From the NCBI GenBank assembly GCA_040226215.1, contig JAVKFF010000090.1, positions 1 through 40,110 on the forward strand: a stretch of 40,110 bases of DNA. The letters are read 5' to 3'. This document shows positions 1-7,484 of this stretch, one piece after another. Position 1 is the stretch's first letter; each line of letters starts with the position of its first letter. Made by a program: the position numbers and the translations under genes. The notes under the pieces are model-generated. The model saw only the letters and a program-made list of their open reading frames with translations. It was not told the DNA's origin and ran no database searches. This DNA comes from JAVKFF01 sp040226215 (lineage in GTDB: Bacteria > Pseudomonadota > Alphaproteobacteria > DSM-16000 > Inquilinaceae).

Positions 1-834
1 CTCGGCGACGTCGCTCGCCAGGATGGCGGCGACGGCGTTGCCGTGCTCGCCGGCGGCCGAGCCGCCGCCGTCATCGCGGACGTCCCGCTGCTCGATGGCG
101 GCGGCGGCGCCCGCCACCGCCGGGTCGATGGCCGTGTCGACGACGCCGATCCCGAGCGGCGCGCTGCAAGGCTCCCGCCAGCCGACCTGGCCCCAGATCG
201 TCTCCTGCGGCACCACCCATTGCGTCTGCTCGCGGCGATAGAGGTCGTTCAGGGTGACGACCGGCGGATCCGGCCGGTCGGCAAGCCTCTGCCGGGCTTC
301 CGGCGCGCTCAGCCCCGCCGGCACGGCAAGCCGCGCGACCACCGCGCCGAGACCGTCGAAGCGCTCGACCGAGACGATGCGGAAGCCGTCGGCCTGCACC
401 GACTGGAGCAGCGCGGTCGAAGGTCTCAGCACGAGCACCTCGCCGGGCACGAAATTCGCCTCGCCCTCGGCCATGGGGCCGGCGGCGATCCGGCGGTCGA
501 AGATCAGCCCGGCCTCGCCCGTCAGCAGTGCGCCGAGGTCGCCGGGCAGTTCGAGCCCGACACTATCGAGTAGCGCCGCTGTTCCGTCCCCCAGGTCGCC
601 CAGGAGCAGGCCGGACGCCGGCCCCGCCGGTTCCGGCCCCTGCGTCGTCGTACCAGCGGCCGCGCTGGCCGCATCCCCGCCACCGCCGGCGAGTTCGCCG
701 AGCGCATCGCCACCCGGCATCGCATCACCGGGCACCGCGTCCCCCGTCACCCGGTCGGCGGGATCGGGCAGCTGCGCGCCGGCCGGCGATGCGGCGAGGA
801 GCAGGCAGAGGAGTGGAATCAGGTGGCGGCGCAT
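1..834 (-). CDS. Secreted subtilisin-like serine protease (S8), C-terminus outside window
   Basis: The frame is open from an ATG at 834 to the left edge: 278 codons, with the C-terminal part missing. Residues 1-20 are a clear Sec signal peptide (MRRH, hydrophobic core, then SPAGA before Gln21). Residues 21-125 are a Gly/Ala/Asp-rich linker. Residues 128-200 resemble a subtilase propeptide (VPGEVLVLRP, then a beta-alpha-beta pattern). The catalytic domain then begins: GIGVVDTAID carries the nucleophile-assisting Asp (about D233) and GEHGNAVAAI carries the catalytic His (about H264). The Ser block would lie beyond position 1. It starts 5 nt after the anti-sigma stop, so it belongs to the sigma/anti-sigma operon. 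A periplasmic or secreted protease controlled by that sigma factor, possibly acting on the anti-sigma factor, is inference. Family assignment is strong; substrate is unknown. Confidence 0.85.
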   Translation of the reverse strand, partial: MRRHLIPLLCLLLAASPAGAQLPDPADRVTGDAVPGDAMPGGDALGELAGGGGDAASAAAGTTTQGPEPAGPASGLLLGDLGDGTAALLDSVGLELPGDLGALLTGEAGLIFDRRIAAGPMAEGEANFVPGEVLVLRPSTALLQSVQADGFRIVSVERFDGLGAVVARLAVPAGLSAPEARQRLADRPDPPVVTLNDLYRREQTQWVVPQETIWGQVGWREPCSAPLGIGVVDTAIDPAVAGAAAAIEQRDVRDDGGGSAAGEHGNAVAAILASDVAE

Positions 835-839
835 GGTCT

Positions 840-1511
840 CTACTCCCCATCGGCAACGGCAGATGTCTCGACGGTCATCACCGACCAGCCGGGCGGCCGG
901 GCGCAGGCGATGCCGTCATGGCGGGCGCCGTCCATGGTCACCTGGAACCAGCGGCAGTCGGCGTCGACCGGCAGCGGCAGCGCCTGGCCGACGGTGATCG
1001 CGATAGCGCCGACCTGCCCGCCCCCGGTGCCTCTTTCCAGCACGCCGACCAGGGCGTCGAGCGCGGCCGGCGGCAGGCTGCCGGCGGCGGTGCTGCCGGC
1101 CGGCCGATAGCCGGACCCGCCCCCGGGGGACGATGGCTCGCCGTCCACGGCCAGACCGATCAGCAGCCCGGCGATGGCCGCCCCGGCGGGTGCGGCGAGG
1201 CCCCAGCCGGTACTGCGGAGCAGCCGGCGCAGGCGTCCGCCGGTGGCGGCGAGGCGCGCGCCGGGACCCGGGCGCGCCGGCATTCGCGCCGCCCGAAGCA
1301 GCCTGTCGGGCACCGGAGCCTCCAGAACGGAGTCGAGCAGCCCCGGTTCCTCGGCCACGGCACGCCGCATGGCCGCCACCCGGCGCTGGAGGCCGGCATC
1401 GCGGCTCAGGGCCTGGTCGACGGCCTGCCGGGAGGCAGTGTCGAGCCGACCCTCGACATAGGCCAGCAGATCCTTGTCCGCCAGGCGCTGGCGATCGGCG
1501 TCGGCGCTCAT
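840..1511 (-). CDS. Anti-sigma factor, single-pass membrane protein
   Basis: This 223-residue protein is encoded directly after the ECF sigma gene, with an ATGA overlap (1508-1511), the usual arrangement of an ECF sigma factor and its inhibitor. The N-terminal cytoplasmic part (about residues 12-60) has the DLLAYVEGRLD-type helix and a following Arg-rich helix typical of anti-sigma domains. It lacks the His-x3-Cys-x2-Cys zinc signature, so it would be a non-zinc anti-sigma domain. A proline/arginine-rich linker leads to one membrane helix (about 104-125, LAAPAGAAIAGLLIGLAV). An approximately 95-residue periplasmic domain with two cysteines (in DADCRW and GIACARP) follows. Role inferred: it holds the sigma factor at the membrane until a periplasmic signal releases it. 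The neighbouring subtilase is a candidate for that step. Confidence 0.8.
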   Translation of the reverse strand: MSADADRQRLADKDLLAYVEGRLDTASRQAVDQALSRDAGLQRRVAAMRRAVAEEPGLLDSVLEAPVPDRLLRAARMPARPGPGARLAATGGRLRRLLRSTGWGLAAPAGAAIAGLLIGLAVDGEPSSPGGGSGYRPAGSTAAGSLPPAALDALVGVLERGTGGGQVGAIAITVGQALPLPVDADCRWFQVTMDGARHDGIACARPPGWSVMTVETSAVADGE

Positions 1512-2035
1512 GATCCGGTCTCCCGCGCCGGGGAGTCCTGCGCGTCTTCCAGCAGCCGGCCCAGCGCCTCCCGGGCACGGGCCAGCCGGCTCATCACCGT
1601 GCCGATGGGGATGTCGAGGATGGCGGCCGCCTCGCGATAGGCGTAGCCCTCCGCACCGACCAGCAGCAGCACCGCCCGCTGCTCGGCCGGAAGCCGCAGC
1701 ATGGCCGCGAAGGTCCGGTCCAGCGACAGTCGCGCCTCCAGCTCGCGCTCGGCGTCGCCGCCGGCAAGGTCGTGAAAGGTCACCGGATCTTCCGGATCGA
1801 CGCGGGCCTCAGGGCCGCGACGCTGGTCGATCCAGACGTGCCGGATGATCTGGAACAGCCAGCTGTCCAGCCGCTCCGGGTCGCGCAGCGAGCGGCGCCG
1901 GCGCCAGGCCCGCTCGCAGGCGGACTGCACCAGGTCGTCGCCTTCCGCGACGGTGCCTGTCAGGCTGATGGCGAAACGTCTCATGCGCGGCAGTCGCTCC
2001 AGCAATGCCCGCTCGAACCCCTTCCGGTCGATCAT
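1508..2035 (-). CDS. ECF RNA polymerase sigma factor
   Basis: This is a 175-residue sigma-70-family factor of the short ECF type, with sigma2 (about residues 8-75) and sigma4 (about 105-160) only. Visible hallmarks are GDDLVQSACERAW (region 2.2), DSWLFQIIRHVWID (2.3/2.4) and, in sigma4, LPAEQRAVLLLV followed by the helix-turn-helix GYAYREAAAILDIPIGTVMS. The frame is open further upstream, but the ATG at 2035 (MIDRKGFERALL) gives the normal family length. It is also preceded by a GGGGGA purine block. The stop overlaps the anti-sigma start (ATGA), so the two are translationally coupled, and the secreted protease follows. The neighbouring anti-sigma gene indicates regulation by sequestration. 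The stimulus is not evident. Confidence 0.9.
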   Translation of the reverse strand: MIDRKGFERALLERLPRMRRFAISLTGTVAEGDDLVQSACERAWRRRRSLRDPERLDSWLFQIIRHVWIDQRRGPEARVDPEDPVTFHDLAGGDAERELEARLSLDRTFAAMLRLPAEQRAVLLLVGAEGYAYREAAAILDIPIGTVMSRLARAREALGRLLEDAQDSPARETGS

Positions 2036-2122
2036 GCGGTGGCGATCCCCCGGGTGTCCGGGCCTGACTGACTGGAGGACGAGATGCAGGTCATGGATAT
2101 TCCAATCGCATTCGCGGCGCGG

Positions 2123-2129
2123 AAGTTCC
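2123..2129 (-). promoter_or_regulatory. Candidate ECF-type -35 element upstream of the sigma operon
   Basis: On the minus strand the bases read GGAACTT, the classic AAC-containing ECF -35 motif, about 88 nt upstream of the sigma factor ATG. I could not assign a convincing -10 box at 16-19 nt spacing. Autoregulation is common for ECF operons, so this is a plausible but unproven autoregulatory promoter. Confidence 0.3.
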
Positions 2130-2152
2130 ACCGGGGCGACAGGTTCTGCCCG

Positions 2153-3067
2153 TCAGCCCTCTCCAACTCCAGGTGCGTAGGACGCGTCCATGCCACGGAT
2201 TTCCGCCCGCACCCAGTCGATGAACGCCGCCGCCGCCGGGCTTGGCCGCCGGGAGGGTGGCGTGACGAGATAGTAGCCGATGCCCGAGCGGACGCTGGCG
2301 GGGAACGGTCGCACCACCTGGCCTTGCGCCAGCGCGTCGTGCGCCAGGGTCTGCCAGGCCAGCATCACGCCCTGACCGGCGATGGTGGCGTCCAGGCACA
2401 GGGCAGCGTCGGAGTAGACCGGACCCGGCGGCAGATCGGCGCTCTGCAGGCCGTGGGGCTCCAGCCAGATGTCCCAGTTGATCAGCGAGGTGCGCTCGCG
2501 CACGATCGGCGCATGGCGCAGATCGCCGACCGCGCGCAGGCTTTCCTGCAGGCGCGGACTGCAGACCGGGAAAACGATCTGCTCGATCAGCCGCTCCGCC
2601 CGCACCTCCGGCCAGCCGCCGCGACCGACCCGGATGGCGACGTCGACGCCGGCCGCCGCGAGGTCGACATTGCGCGAATCGGCGTCGATGCGGATGCGGA
2701 AATCCGGATGGGCGTCATTGAACAGGGTCAGGCGCGGCACCAGCCACTTGGCGGCGAAGACCGGCGCCACGGAGACCACCAGGGTGTTGTCGGGCGTCGG
2801 ATCGGCCCGGACCAGCGCCTCGTCGAGGATCTGCAGGCCGACCGTCAGGCGGTCGAGCAGGCGGCGTCCCGCGGCGGTCGGGCGCAGGCCGGCGGCGGTG
2901 CGCTCGAACACCGCGAGGCCGACCTGCTCCTCCGCCTTTCGCACCTGCTGGCTGACCGCGCCCACGGTCACGCCGAGCTCGGCCGCGGCCGCCGCCAGCC
3001 CGCCAAGCCGGCCGACGGATTCCAGGACGCGGAGCCCGTGGAGGTGAACGCGGTTCAGATTCCTCAT
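2153..3067 (-). CDS. LysR-family transcriptional regulator (GcvA-like)
   Basis: This LysR-type regulator has an N-terminal winged helix-turn-helix (about residues 6-65: LHGLRVLESVGRLGGLAAAAAELGVTVGAVSQQVRKAEEQVG). A type 2 periplasmic-binding-like effector domain runs from about 85 to 295. The short form of the HTH and the FAAKWLVPRL segment match the GcvA-like branch. The frame is open to a TTG at 3103, but the ATG at 3067 (MRNLNRVHLHGL) gives the normal start for this branch and 304 residues. A short palindrome (ATTTC-AG-GAAAT, 3066-3077) overlaps the start codon and could be an autoregulatory site. A small DUF1127-like frame is divergent. Effector and targets are unknown. Confidence 0.85.
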   Translation of the reverse strand: MRNLNRVHLHGLRVLESVGRLGGLAAAAAELGVTVGAVSQQVRKAEEQVGLAVFERTAAGLRPTAAGRRLLDRLTVGLQILDEALVRADPTPDNTLVVSVAPVFAAKWLVPRLTLFNDAHPDFRIRIDADSRNVDLAAAGVDVAIRVGRGGWPEVRAERLIEQIVFPVCSPRLQESLRAVGDLRHAPIVRERTSLINWDIWLEPHGLQSADLPPGPVYSDAALCLDATIAGQGVMLAWQTLAHDALAQGQVVRPFPASVRSGIGYYLVTPPSRRPSPAAAAFIDWVRAEIRGMDASYAPGVGEG

Positions 3068-3170
3068 TTCAGGAAATCTAAAGCGATCGGCAGCACTTCT
3101 CAAACGTCCGCGGTGACAATACCGACTATATCCGGCGGGTAGGACCAGCTTTCATCCCGAGGCAGAAGCG

Positions 3171-3404
3171 ATGACTATAGATTTCCTCCGAGTCGCAACC
3201 GGCAGAGGCTGGCGCTGGCGGCTCTCCGCCGACCGGCAGAACCGCCTGCTCGATCACCCCTCGATCGCGGGAATGGACCGCCGGAGGCTCGACGATCTGC
3301 CGCTGGCCGCGTCCCGACGCGCCGGAATGGCCCAGCCGGACGATTCGCGGCGGGCCGCCCAGACGGCGGACAGGATTTTTCACCAGGCATGTCACAACGC
3401 CTGA
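3171..3404 (+). CDS. Small basic protein, possibly DUF1127-like
   Basis: This 77-residue Arg-rich frame has an ATG preceded by GAGG eight bases upstream. The region GMDRRRLDDLPLAASRRAGM followed by AQPD resembles the short DUF1127 core, where a basic helix is followed by a Leu-Asp-x-x-Leu helix and an R-x-x-G-[LM] turn ending in Asp. From general knowledge, small DUF1127 genes are often divergent from GcvA-like LysR regulators, which is the arrangement here. Members have been linked to RNA or phosphate/stress physiology, but nothing here shows a function. The match is weak, and the 3' end overlaps the candidate promoter of the next gene. It could be a non-coding leader instead. Confidence 0.4.
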   Translation: MTIDFLRVATGRGWRWRLSADRQNRLLDHPSIAGMDRRRLDDLPLAASRRAGMAQPDDSRRAAQTADRIFHQACHNA

Positions 3405-3416
3405 GGCTGCGTCGTC
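3390..3416 (+). promoter_or_regulatory. Candidate ECF41 promoter: TGTCACA, 16 nt, CGTC
   Basis: TGTCACA lies at 3390-3396 and CGTC at 3413-3416, separated by exactly 16 nt, 66 nt upstream of the AhpD-like start codon. As I recall it, the described target motif of ECF41 sigma factors is TGTCACA-N16-CGTC. An ECF41 factor is encoded 0.6 kb downstream. A second CGTC (3410-3413) would give a 13-nt spacer and is less likely. Confidence 0.65.
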
Positions 3417-3481
3417 TTCCTGTCGGGTGTCACCCAATCCGGTCCTTCGCGACCCCGATGAAATCAAGGAGACGAGACGTC

Positions 3482-3949
3482 ATGCAACCCCGACTGAACG
3501 CCCAGGCCGCCGCCCCCGACGCGATCAAGGCCGTGCTCGGCCTGGAGACCTATGTCCGCGGCTGCGGCCTCGAGCATTCGCTGATCGAGCTGGTGAAGAT
3601 CCGCGTCTCGCAGATCAACGGCTGCGCCTACTGCCTCGACATGCACGTCCGCGACGCGCGGGCCTCGGGCGAAAGCGACCAGCGTCTGGCGGTGCTTGCC
3701 GCCTGGTGGGAATCGCCTGCCTTCACCGAGCGGGAGCGGGCCGCCCTCGCCTGGGCGGAGACCCTGACCCGCATCGCCGACCGGGGCGCGCCGGACAGTG
3801 TCTACCAGCCGCTCGCCGCCCAGTTCTCCGAGACCGAGATCGTCAACCTCAGCCTCGCCATCGCCACCATCAACACCTGGAACCGCATCGCGATCGGCTT
3901 CCACAACGTCCACCCCATGGATGAAGCGCCACTCGCCAGGAGCGCCTGA
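3482..3949 (+). CDS. AhpD-like / carboxymuconolactone decarboxylase-family protein
   Basis: This is a 155-residue all-helical AhpD-like protein. The diagnostic block is INGCAYCLDMHVRDAR, giving a redox-active C48-A-Y-C51 pair with His55 positioned as in AhpD-type peroxidase/disulfide reductases. ELVKIRVSQ precedes it as in the family. The ATG at 3482 follows AAGGAG and gives the usual length, so I prefer it to further upstream starts in frame. Carboxymuconolactone decarboxylase-family genes are the best-known partners of ECF41 sigma factors, and here the gene lies immediately upstream of one behind a matching promoter. Likely a thiol-based peroxidase or detoxification enzyme in the cytoplasm. 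True decarboxylase activity is unlikely given the CxxC motif. Confidence 0.9.
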   Translation: MQPRLNAQAAAPDAIKAVLGLETYVRGCGLEHSLIELVKIRVSQINGCAYCLDMHVRDARASGESDQRLAVLAAWWESPAFTERERAALAWAETLTRIADRGAPDSVYQPLAAQFSETEIVNLSLAIATINTWNRIAIGFHNVHPMDEAPLARSA

Positions 3950-3965
3950 TTTCAGGCATGCTGCG

Positions 3966-4005
3966 CCGTCCCCGTCACCGGCATCTCCGCCGCTGACGGG
4001 GACGG
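3966..4005. terminator. Perfect 12-bp inverted repeat between AhpD-like gene and ECF41 gene
   Basis: CCGTCCCCGTCA (3966-3977) and TGACGGGGACGG (3994-4005) are exact inverse complements around a 16-nt loop, making a strong GC-rich hairpin 16 nt after the AhpD-like stop. There is no following T-run. It could act as an attenuator, a mRNA-stability element or a factor-dependent terminator that lowers sigma-gene transcription relative to its target. Confidence 0.5.
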
Positions 4006-4035
4006 TCCTCAGCGATCCCGCCCCTGCGCACCGCC

Positions 4036-4959
4036 ATGGATACCGAGTTCGAAAGCCACCGCCGCTATCTGCTGGGCGTCGCCTACCGGATGCTGGGCTC
4101 CGTCGCCGATGCCGAGGACGCGGTGCAGGATGCCTGGCTGCGCTGGCATCGCGCCGGGCGGGACGGGGTCGACGATGTCCGGGCCTATCTCACCCGCGTC
4201 GTCACCAGGCTCTGCCTCGATCGGCTGCGCAGCGCCCGGCAGCGGCGCGAGGAGTATGTCGGCCCCTGGCTGCCCGAGCCACTGATCGACCACCCGGCCC
4301 TGATCGTCGACGGTCCGGAGGAAACCGCGCGGGACGTCTCGATCGCCCTGCTGATGACCCTGGAGCGGCTCTCCCCGCTGGAACGGGCGGCCTTCATCCT
4401 CCATGACGTGTTCGACATGGACTATGCCGGGATCGCCACTGCCCTGGGCCGGGGCGAGGCCGCCTGCCGGCAGCTGGTCAGCCGGGCCCGCGCCCATGTG
4501 CACGCCGCCCGGCCGCGCTTCGACGTCAGCGGCGAGGAGAACGCCGCCGTCACCGAGGCCTTCCTCCAGGCGACGGAGACGGGCGACGTCTCCGCCATCG
4601 CCGGCCTGCTGGCCGGCAACGCCCGACTCTACACCGATGGCGGCGGCAAGCTGCGCGCCGCCCTCAACCCGATCAGCGGCGCCGACCGCATCTTCCGCTT
4701 CTTCGCGGGCGTGGCGCGCAAGGGTGGCAGCGGCCGTCCGCGCTGGTCGCGCCGCCTGACCATCAACGGCATGCCGGGCATGCTGCTTCTCGACCCGTAC
4801 GGGCTGCCCCAGACGGTCGTCCTGGAGACGGCGAACGGGCTGATCACCGCGATCTACATCACGCGCAACCCGGACAAGCTGCGCCATCTGGCCGCATTGC
4901 TGCCGGAACACGATCCCGCCGCCCGCGACGACGACACGCGACACCGCACACGACACTGA
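4036..4959 (+). CDS. ECF41-family RNA polymerase sigma factor with fused SnoaL-like domain
   Basis: This 307-residue factor joins sigma2 (about 5-70) and sigma4 (about 105-160) to a C-terminal SnoaL-like/NTF2-fold domain (about 168-285). All three family signatures I know for ECF41 are present: WLPEPL (78-83) in the sigma2-sigma4 linker, DGGGK (201-205), and NPDKL (278-282) near the end. In characterised ECF41 proteins the extension acts as a built-in regulator replacing an anti-sigma factor, and none is encoded next to this gene. The start ATG at 4036 gives MDTEFESHRRYLLGVAYRML, the normal N-terminus. The AhpD-like gene upstream is the predicted target. The trigger, perhaps redox or a small ligand, is unknown. 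Confidence 0.93.
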   Translation: MDTEFESHRRYLLGVAYRMLGSVADAEDAVQDAWLRWHRAGRDGVDDVRAYLTRVVTRLCLDRLRSARQRREEYVGPWLPEPLIDHPALIVDGPEETARDVSIALLMTLERLSPLERAAFILHDVFDMDYAGIATALGRGEAACRQLVSRARAHVHAARPRFDVSGEENAAVTEAFLQATETGDVSAIAGLLAGNARLYTDGGGKLRAALNPISGADRIFRFFAGVARKGGSGRPRWSRRLTINGMPGMLLLDPYGLPQTVVLETANGLITAIYITRNPDKLRHLAALLPEHDPAARDDDTRHRTRH

Positions 4960-5042
4960 GAGACGGCCAGCGCACACAGGAGCGGGCGCGCGGCTGTCAC
5001 GCCGGCGTCGCCGCACCTCTCTGTCCTACTGGCGGTGGCGGG

Positions 5043-5642
5043 CTACTTGCCGCCGGAGCCCGAACCGGAGTCGGGCTCGGCCGGCGCCTCGCTCTCCTCG
5101 GCGGCGTCGTCGCCTTCCTCGGTGTCCTCTTCGGTCGTCTCGGGCAGTTCCGGCGGCGTCGGTGTCTCCCCCGCGTCCGTGACATCGATCAGTTCGGTCA
5201 CCGCCAGCACGGCGGCCGGGAACGCGCCCTCGGCATAGGTGCCGACCCAGATGTCGTACTGGCCGCTCATCGGCTGATCGAAACCGACCGCCGGGTTCAG
5301 CCCGTCGGCATCGTCATTGCAGTGCCAGGAGCCGTCCGGCGCGTTGATCACCAGCGTGGTGTCGGCGTCGGACTGGACGAAGAAGGCGAGGTCGTAGGTC
5401 GAGCCCGCGGAATAGTAGAGCCGGAAGTCGGGCGCGTCGGCGATGAAGCCGACACAGCCCTCGCCAATGCTGCTCGCGGCGTCGATGTCGCCGCCGGCGG
5501 CCAGCGTGACGGCCTGGGGATCGGGCATGAACCCGGTGTCGAGTTCCGCCTCGCCGAAGGTCGGCGTGAGGCTGAAATCCTGCGCGAGGGCAGCGCCGCT
5601 AACCAGCGCCATCGCGGAAAACGCAACGCAACGAACAAACAT
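5043..5642 (-). CDS. Secreted protein with PPC-like beta domain and acidic tail, unknown function
   Basis: This is a 199-residue exported protein. Residues 1-20 form a Sec signal peptide ending ALA before Gln21. The ATG at 5642 is preceded by GGAG at good spacing, so longer in-frame starts are rejected. Residues about 60-150 alternate beta-strand-like segments (FRLYYSAGSTYDLAFFV, DTTLVINAPDGSWHCNDD, SGQYDIWVGTYAEG). These resemble bacterial pre-peptidase C-terminal (PPC) beta-sandwich domains, in which a Trp/Asn/Asp-rich loop binds metal. Two cysteines (in GEGCVG and WHCND) could pair. The last approximately 45 residues are Glu/Pro/Asp-rich and end GSGSGGK, probably disordered. No enzymatic motif is seen. 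Likely periplasmic or extracellular; role unknown. Confidence 0.75.
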   Translation of the reverse strand: MFVRCVAFSAMALVSGAALAQDFSLTPTFGEAELDTGFMPDPQAVTLAAGGDIDAASSIGEGCVGFIADAPDFRLYYSAGSTYDLAFFVQSDADTTLVINAPDGSWHCNDDADGLNPAVGFDQPMSGQYDIWVGTYAEGAFPAAVLAVTELIDVTDAGETPTPPELPETTEEDTEEGDDAAEESEAPAEPDSGSGSGGK

Positions 5643-6077
5643 GTCAGTCTCCGTCTGGATTGTCGCGGCGCAACGCCGCTCGAAAATGTGCCGGCGGGGA
5701 CTTCGCCCTGGATCGAGCGACGAGGCTACGGCGTGGCGCACCGGCAGCCGAAGGCCTTTCTGCGCGGTCCGCTAACCTCCGCAAGGCGCGGCAGGCATGA
5801 AAGCGGCGGACCGGCGGATGCGCGAGCGCCCCACGGGCCACTCGACGCAACGCGGCCGATCGGGTTCACGCCCGTTCGACCCGCCATCGCCAACCTCGTA
5901 CCATCGCCGTCTCCCGATATCCGGCCGGCCATCCACCGCCATCGGTGCCGGATCGCGGAGGACCGCCGGTATCGCGTGATGTTGCGGCGAGGATTTGGCG
6001 GTGCCGGCCGATCCGGGCCGCAAGGAAGCCATGATCGGCCGGTCGCGCCTCAGGTCAGCGCGGGCTGGGAGACCCCG
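5643..6077. other. Intergenic region, no gene recognised
   Basis: These 435 bases lie between the start of the secreted protein gene and the stop of the helicase gene, both on the minus strand. Several short frames are open here, but none has a family resemblance, a convincing ribosome-binding site or a plausible composition. The promoter of the secreted-protein gene should lie in the first 100-150 bases, but I could not assign boxes. Confidence 0.5.
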
Positions 6078-7484
6078 TCAGCCCAGATTGCCGAGCATGC
6101 GCTCGAGGCCGGTCCGCGGCGACGCGTCGTCGAGACGCTGGCCGCGCGACGGCGCCTTCGTCCGCTGCCGGCGCGGTCCCTTGCGATGCTGCCGCTTGGC
6201 GACCGGCTTCGGGCCGCGGCTGCGCGGTTCGCGCCTGGTGGCGTCGTCGCCGCTCTCCGGGGCATCGTCGAAGGCCTCGGTCATCGTCGACGGCGCGAAC
6301 CTGGCGGCACCGTGGTCGCCCGCCGCGACGGCGCGCACGGTGGCGTCGTCATTCGCCGCCACGGCCAGGGAGCGGCCGATCAGGCGTTCGATATCCCGCA
6401 GCAGCTTGCGCTCCGTCGGATCGCACAGGGTGATGGCGATGCCGCTGCGCCCGGCGCGCGCGGTGCGGCCGATACGGTGGACATAGGCTTCCGGCACGTT
6501 GGGCAGTTCGTAGTTCACCACATGGGTGACGCCGTCGATGTCGAGGCCGCGGGCGGCGATGTCGGTCGCCACCAGCACCCGCACCCCGCCGGAGCGGAAG
6601 GCCTGCAGCGCCCGTTCGCGCTGACCCTGGCTCTTGTTGCCATGGATCGCCGCGCTCGAGACGCCGGCCTTGTCGAGATGCTGCATCACCTTGTCCGCGC
6701 CGCGCTTGGTGCGGGTGAAGACCAGGGCGCGGTCGACCGCGTCGCCCCGCAGATAATCCGCCAGCAGCGCGCGCTTGTCGGCGCTCGGCACGTGCACCAC
6801 CGACTGGTCGATGGCCTCGACCGGGCGGGACACCGGCGTCACGGCGATCTCCGCCGGGTCGGTCTGGAAAGCCCGCGCCAGTTCGCGGATCGGCGGCGGC
6901 ATGGTCGCCGACAGCAGCATCGTGCGGCGCGGCCGGGGCAGCTTGCCGAGGATGCGGCGGATCGCCGGCATGAAGCCGAGGTCGAGCATCTGGTCGGCCT
7001 CGTCAAGCACCACGGTCGTGGCACGCTCCAGCGACACGACGCCGGCCGAGAGGTGGTCCTCCAGCCGGCCCGGGGTCGCCACCAGGATGTCGACGCCGCG
7101 CGCCAGGGCGCGGATCTGCGGGCCGTGCTTGGCGCCGCCGACGACGACGGCGACCGTGTGGCGGGTGAACTGGCCATAGGTCCGGACGCTCTCGGCGACC
7201 TGCTGGGCCAGTTCGCGGGTCGGCACCAGGATCAGCGCGCCGCACTGCCTGGCGGCCGGCCGCCGGCCGCCGCGCGCGATGGCGTCGAGCAGCGGCAGCA
7301 CGAAGGCGGCCGTCTTGCCGGTGCCGGTCTGGGCGATGCCCAGCACGTCCCTGCCGGCCAGCATGGCCGGGATGACGGTTGCTTGAATGGGGGTGGGGGT
7401 CTCGTAGCCTTCGGCCGTGACGGCGCGAAGAATGGGCTCGGCAAGGCCGAGGTCCGAAAAAGTCGTCAAAACATACACTTTCAT
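6078..7484 (-). CDS. DEAD-box ATP-dependent RNA helicase (RhlE-type)
   Basis: This is a 468-residue DEAD-box helicase that unwinds RNA duplexes using ATP, typically in ribosome assembly, mRNA decay or cold adaptation. All motifs are visible: Q motif (F9, then TPIQ about 31-34), AQTGTGKT (51-58), PTREL (88-92), TPGR (137-140), DEAD (161-164), SAT (192-194), DIAARGLD (308-315) and HRIGRTARAG (336-345). Both RecA-like lobes are complete. The tail from about 405 is highly basic and low in complexity (KRQHRKGPRRQR and similar), as in RhlE-like enzymes, and probably binds RNA non-specifically. Most relatives begin near TTFSDLGL, so a TTG at 7469 is an alternative to the ATG at 7484. Standalone gene with a long upstream region. 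Confidence 0.95.
   Translation of the reverse strand: MKVYVLTTFSDLGLAEPILRAVTAEGYETPTPIQATVIPAMLAGRDVLGIAQTGTGKTAAFVLPLLDAIARGGRRPAARQCGALILVPTRELAQQVAESVRTYGQFTRHTVAVVVGGAKHGPQIRALARGVDILVATPGRLEDHLSAGVVSLERATTVVLDEADQMLDLGFMPAIRRILGKLPRPRRTMLLSATMPPPIRELARAFQTDPAEIAVTPVSRPVEAIDQSVVHVPSADKRALLADYLRGDAVDRALVFTRTKRGADKVMQHLDKAGVSSAAIHGNKSQGQRERALQAFRSGGVRVLVATDIAARGLDIDGVTHVVNYELPNVPEAYVHRIGRTARAGRSGIAITLCDPTERKLLRDIERLIGRSLAVAANDDATVRAVAAGDHGAARFAPSTMTEAFDDAPESGDDATRREPRSRGPKPVAKRQHRKGPRRQRTKAPSRGQRLDDASPRTGLERMLGNLG

Noticed and set aside
1508..2131. A longer start for the ECF sigma factor at 2131
   Set aside because: It would put the candidate -35 region inside the gene and add 32 residues absent from this family; the ATG at 2035 fits better.
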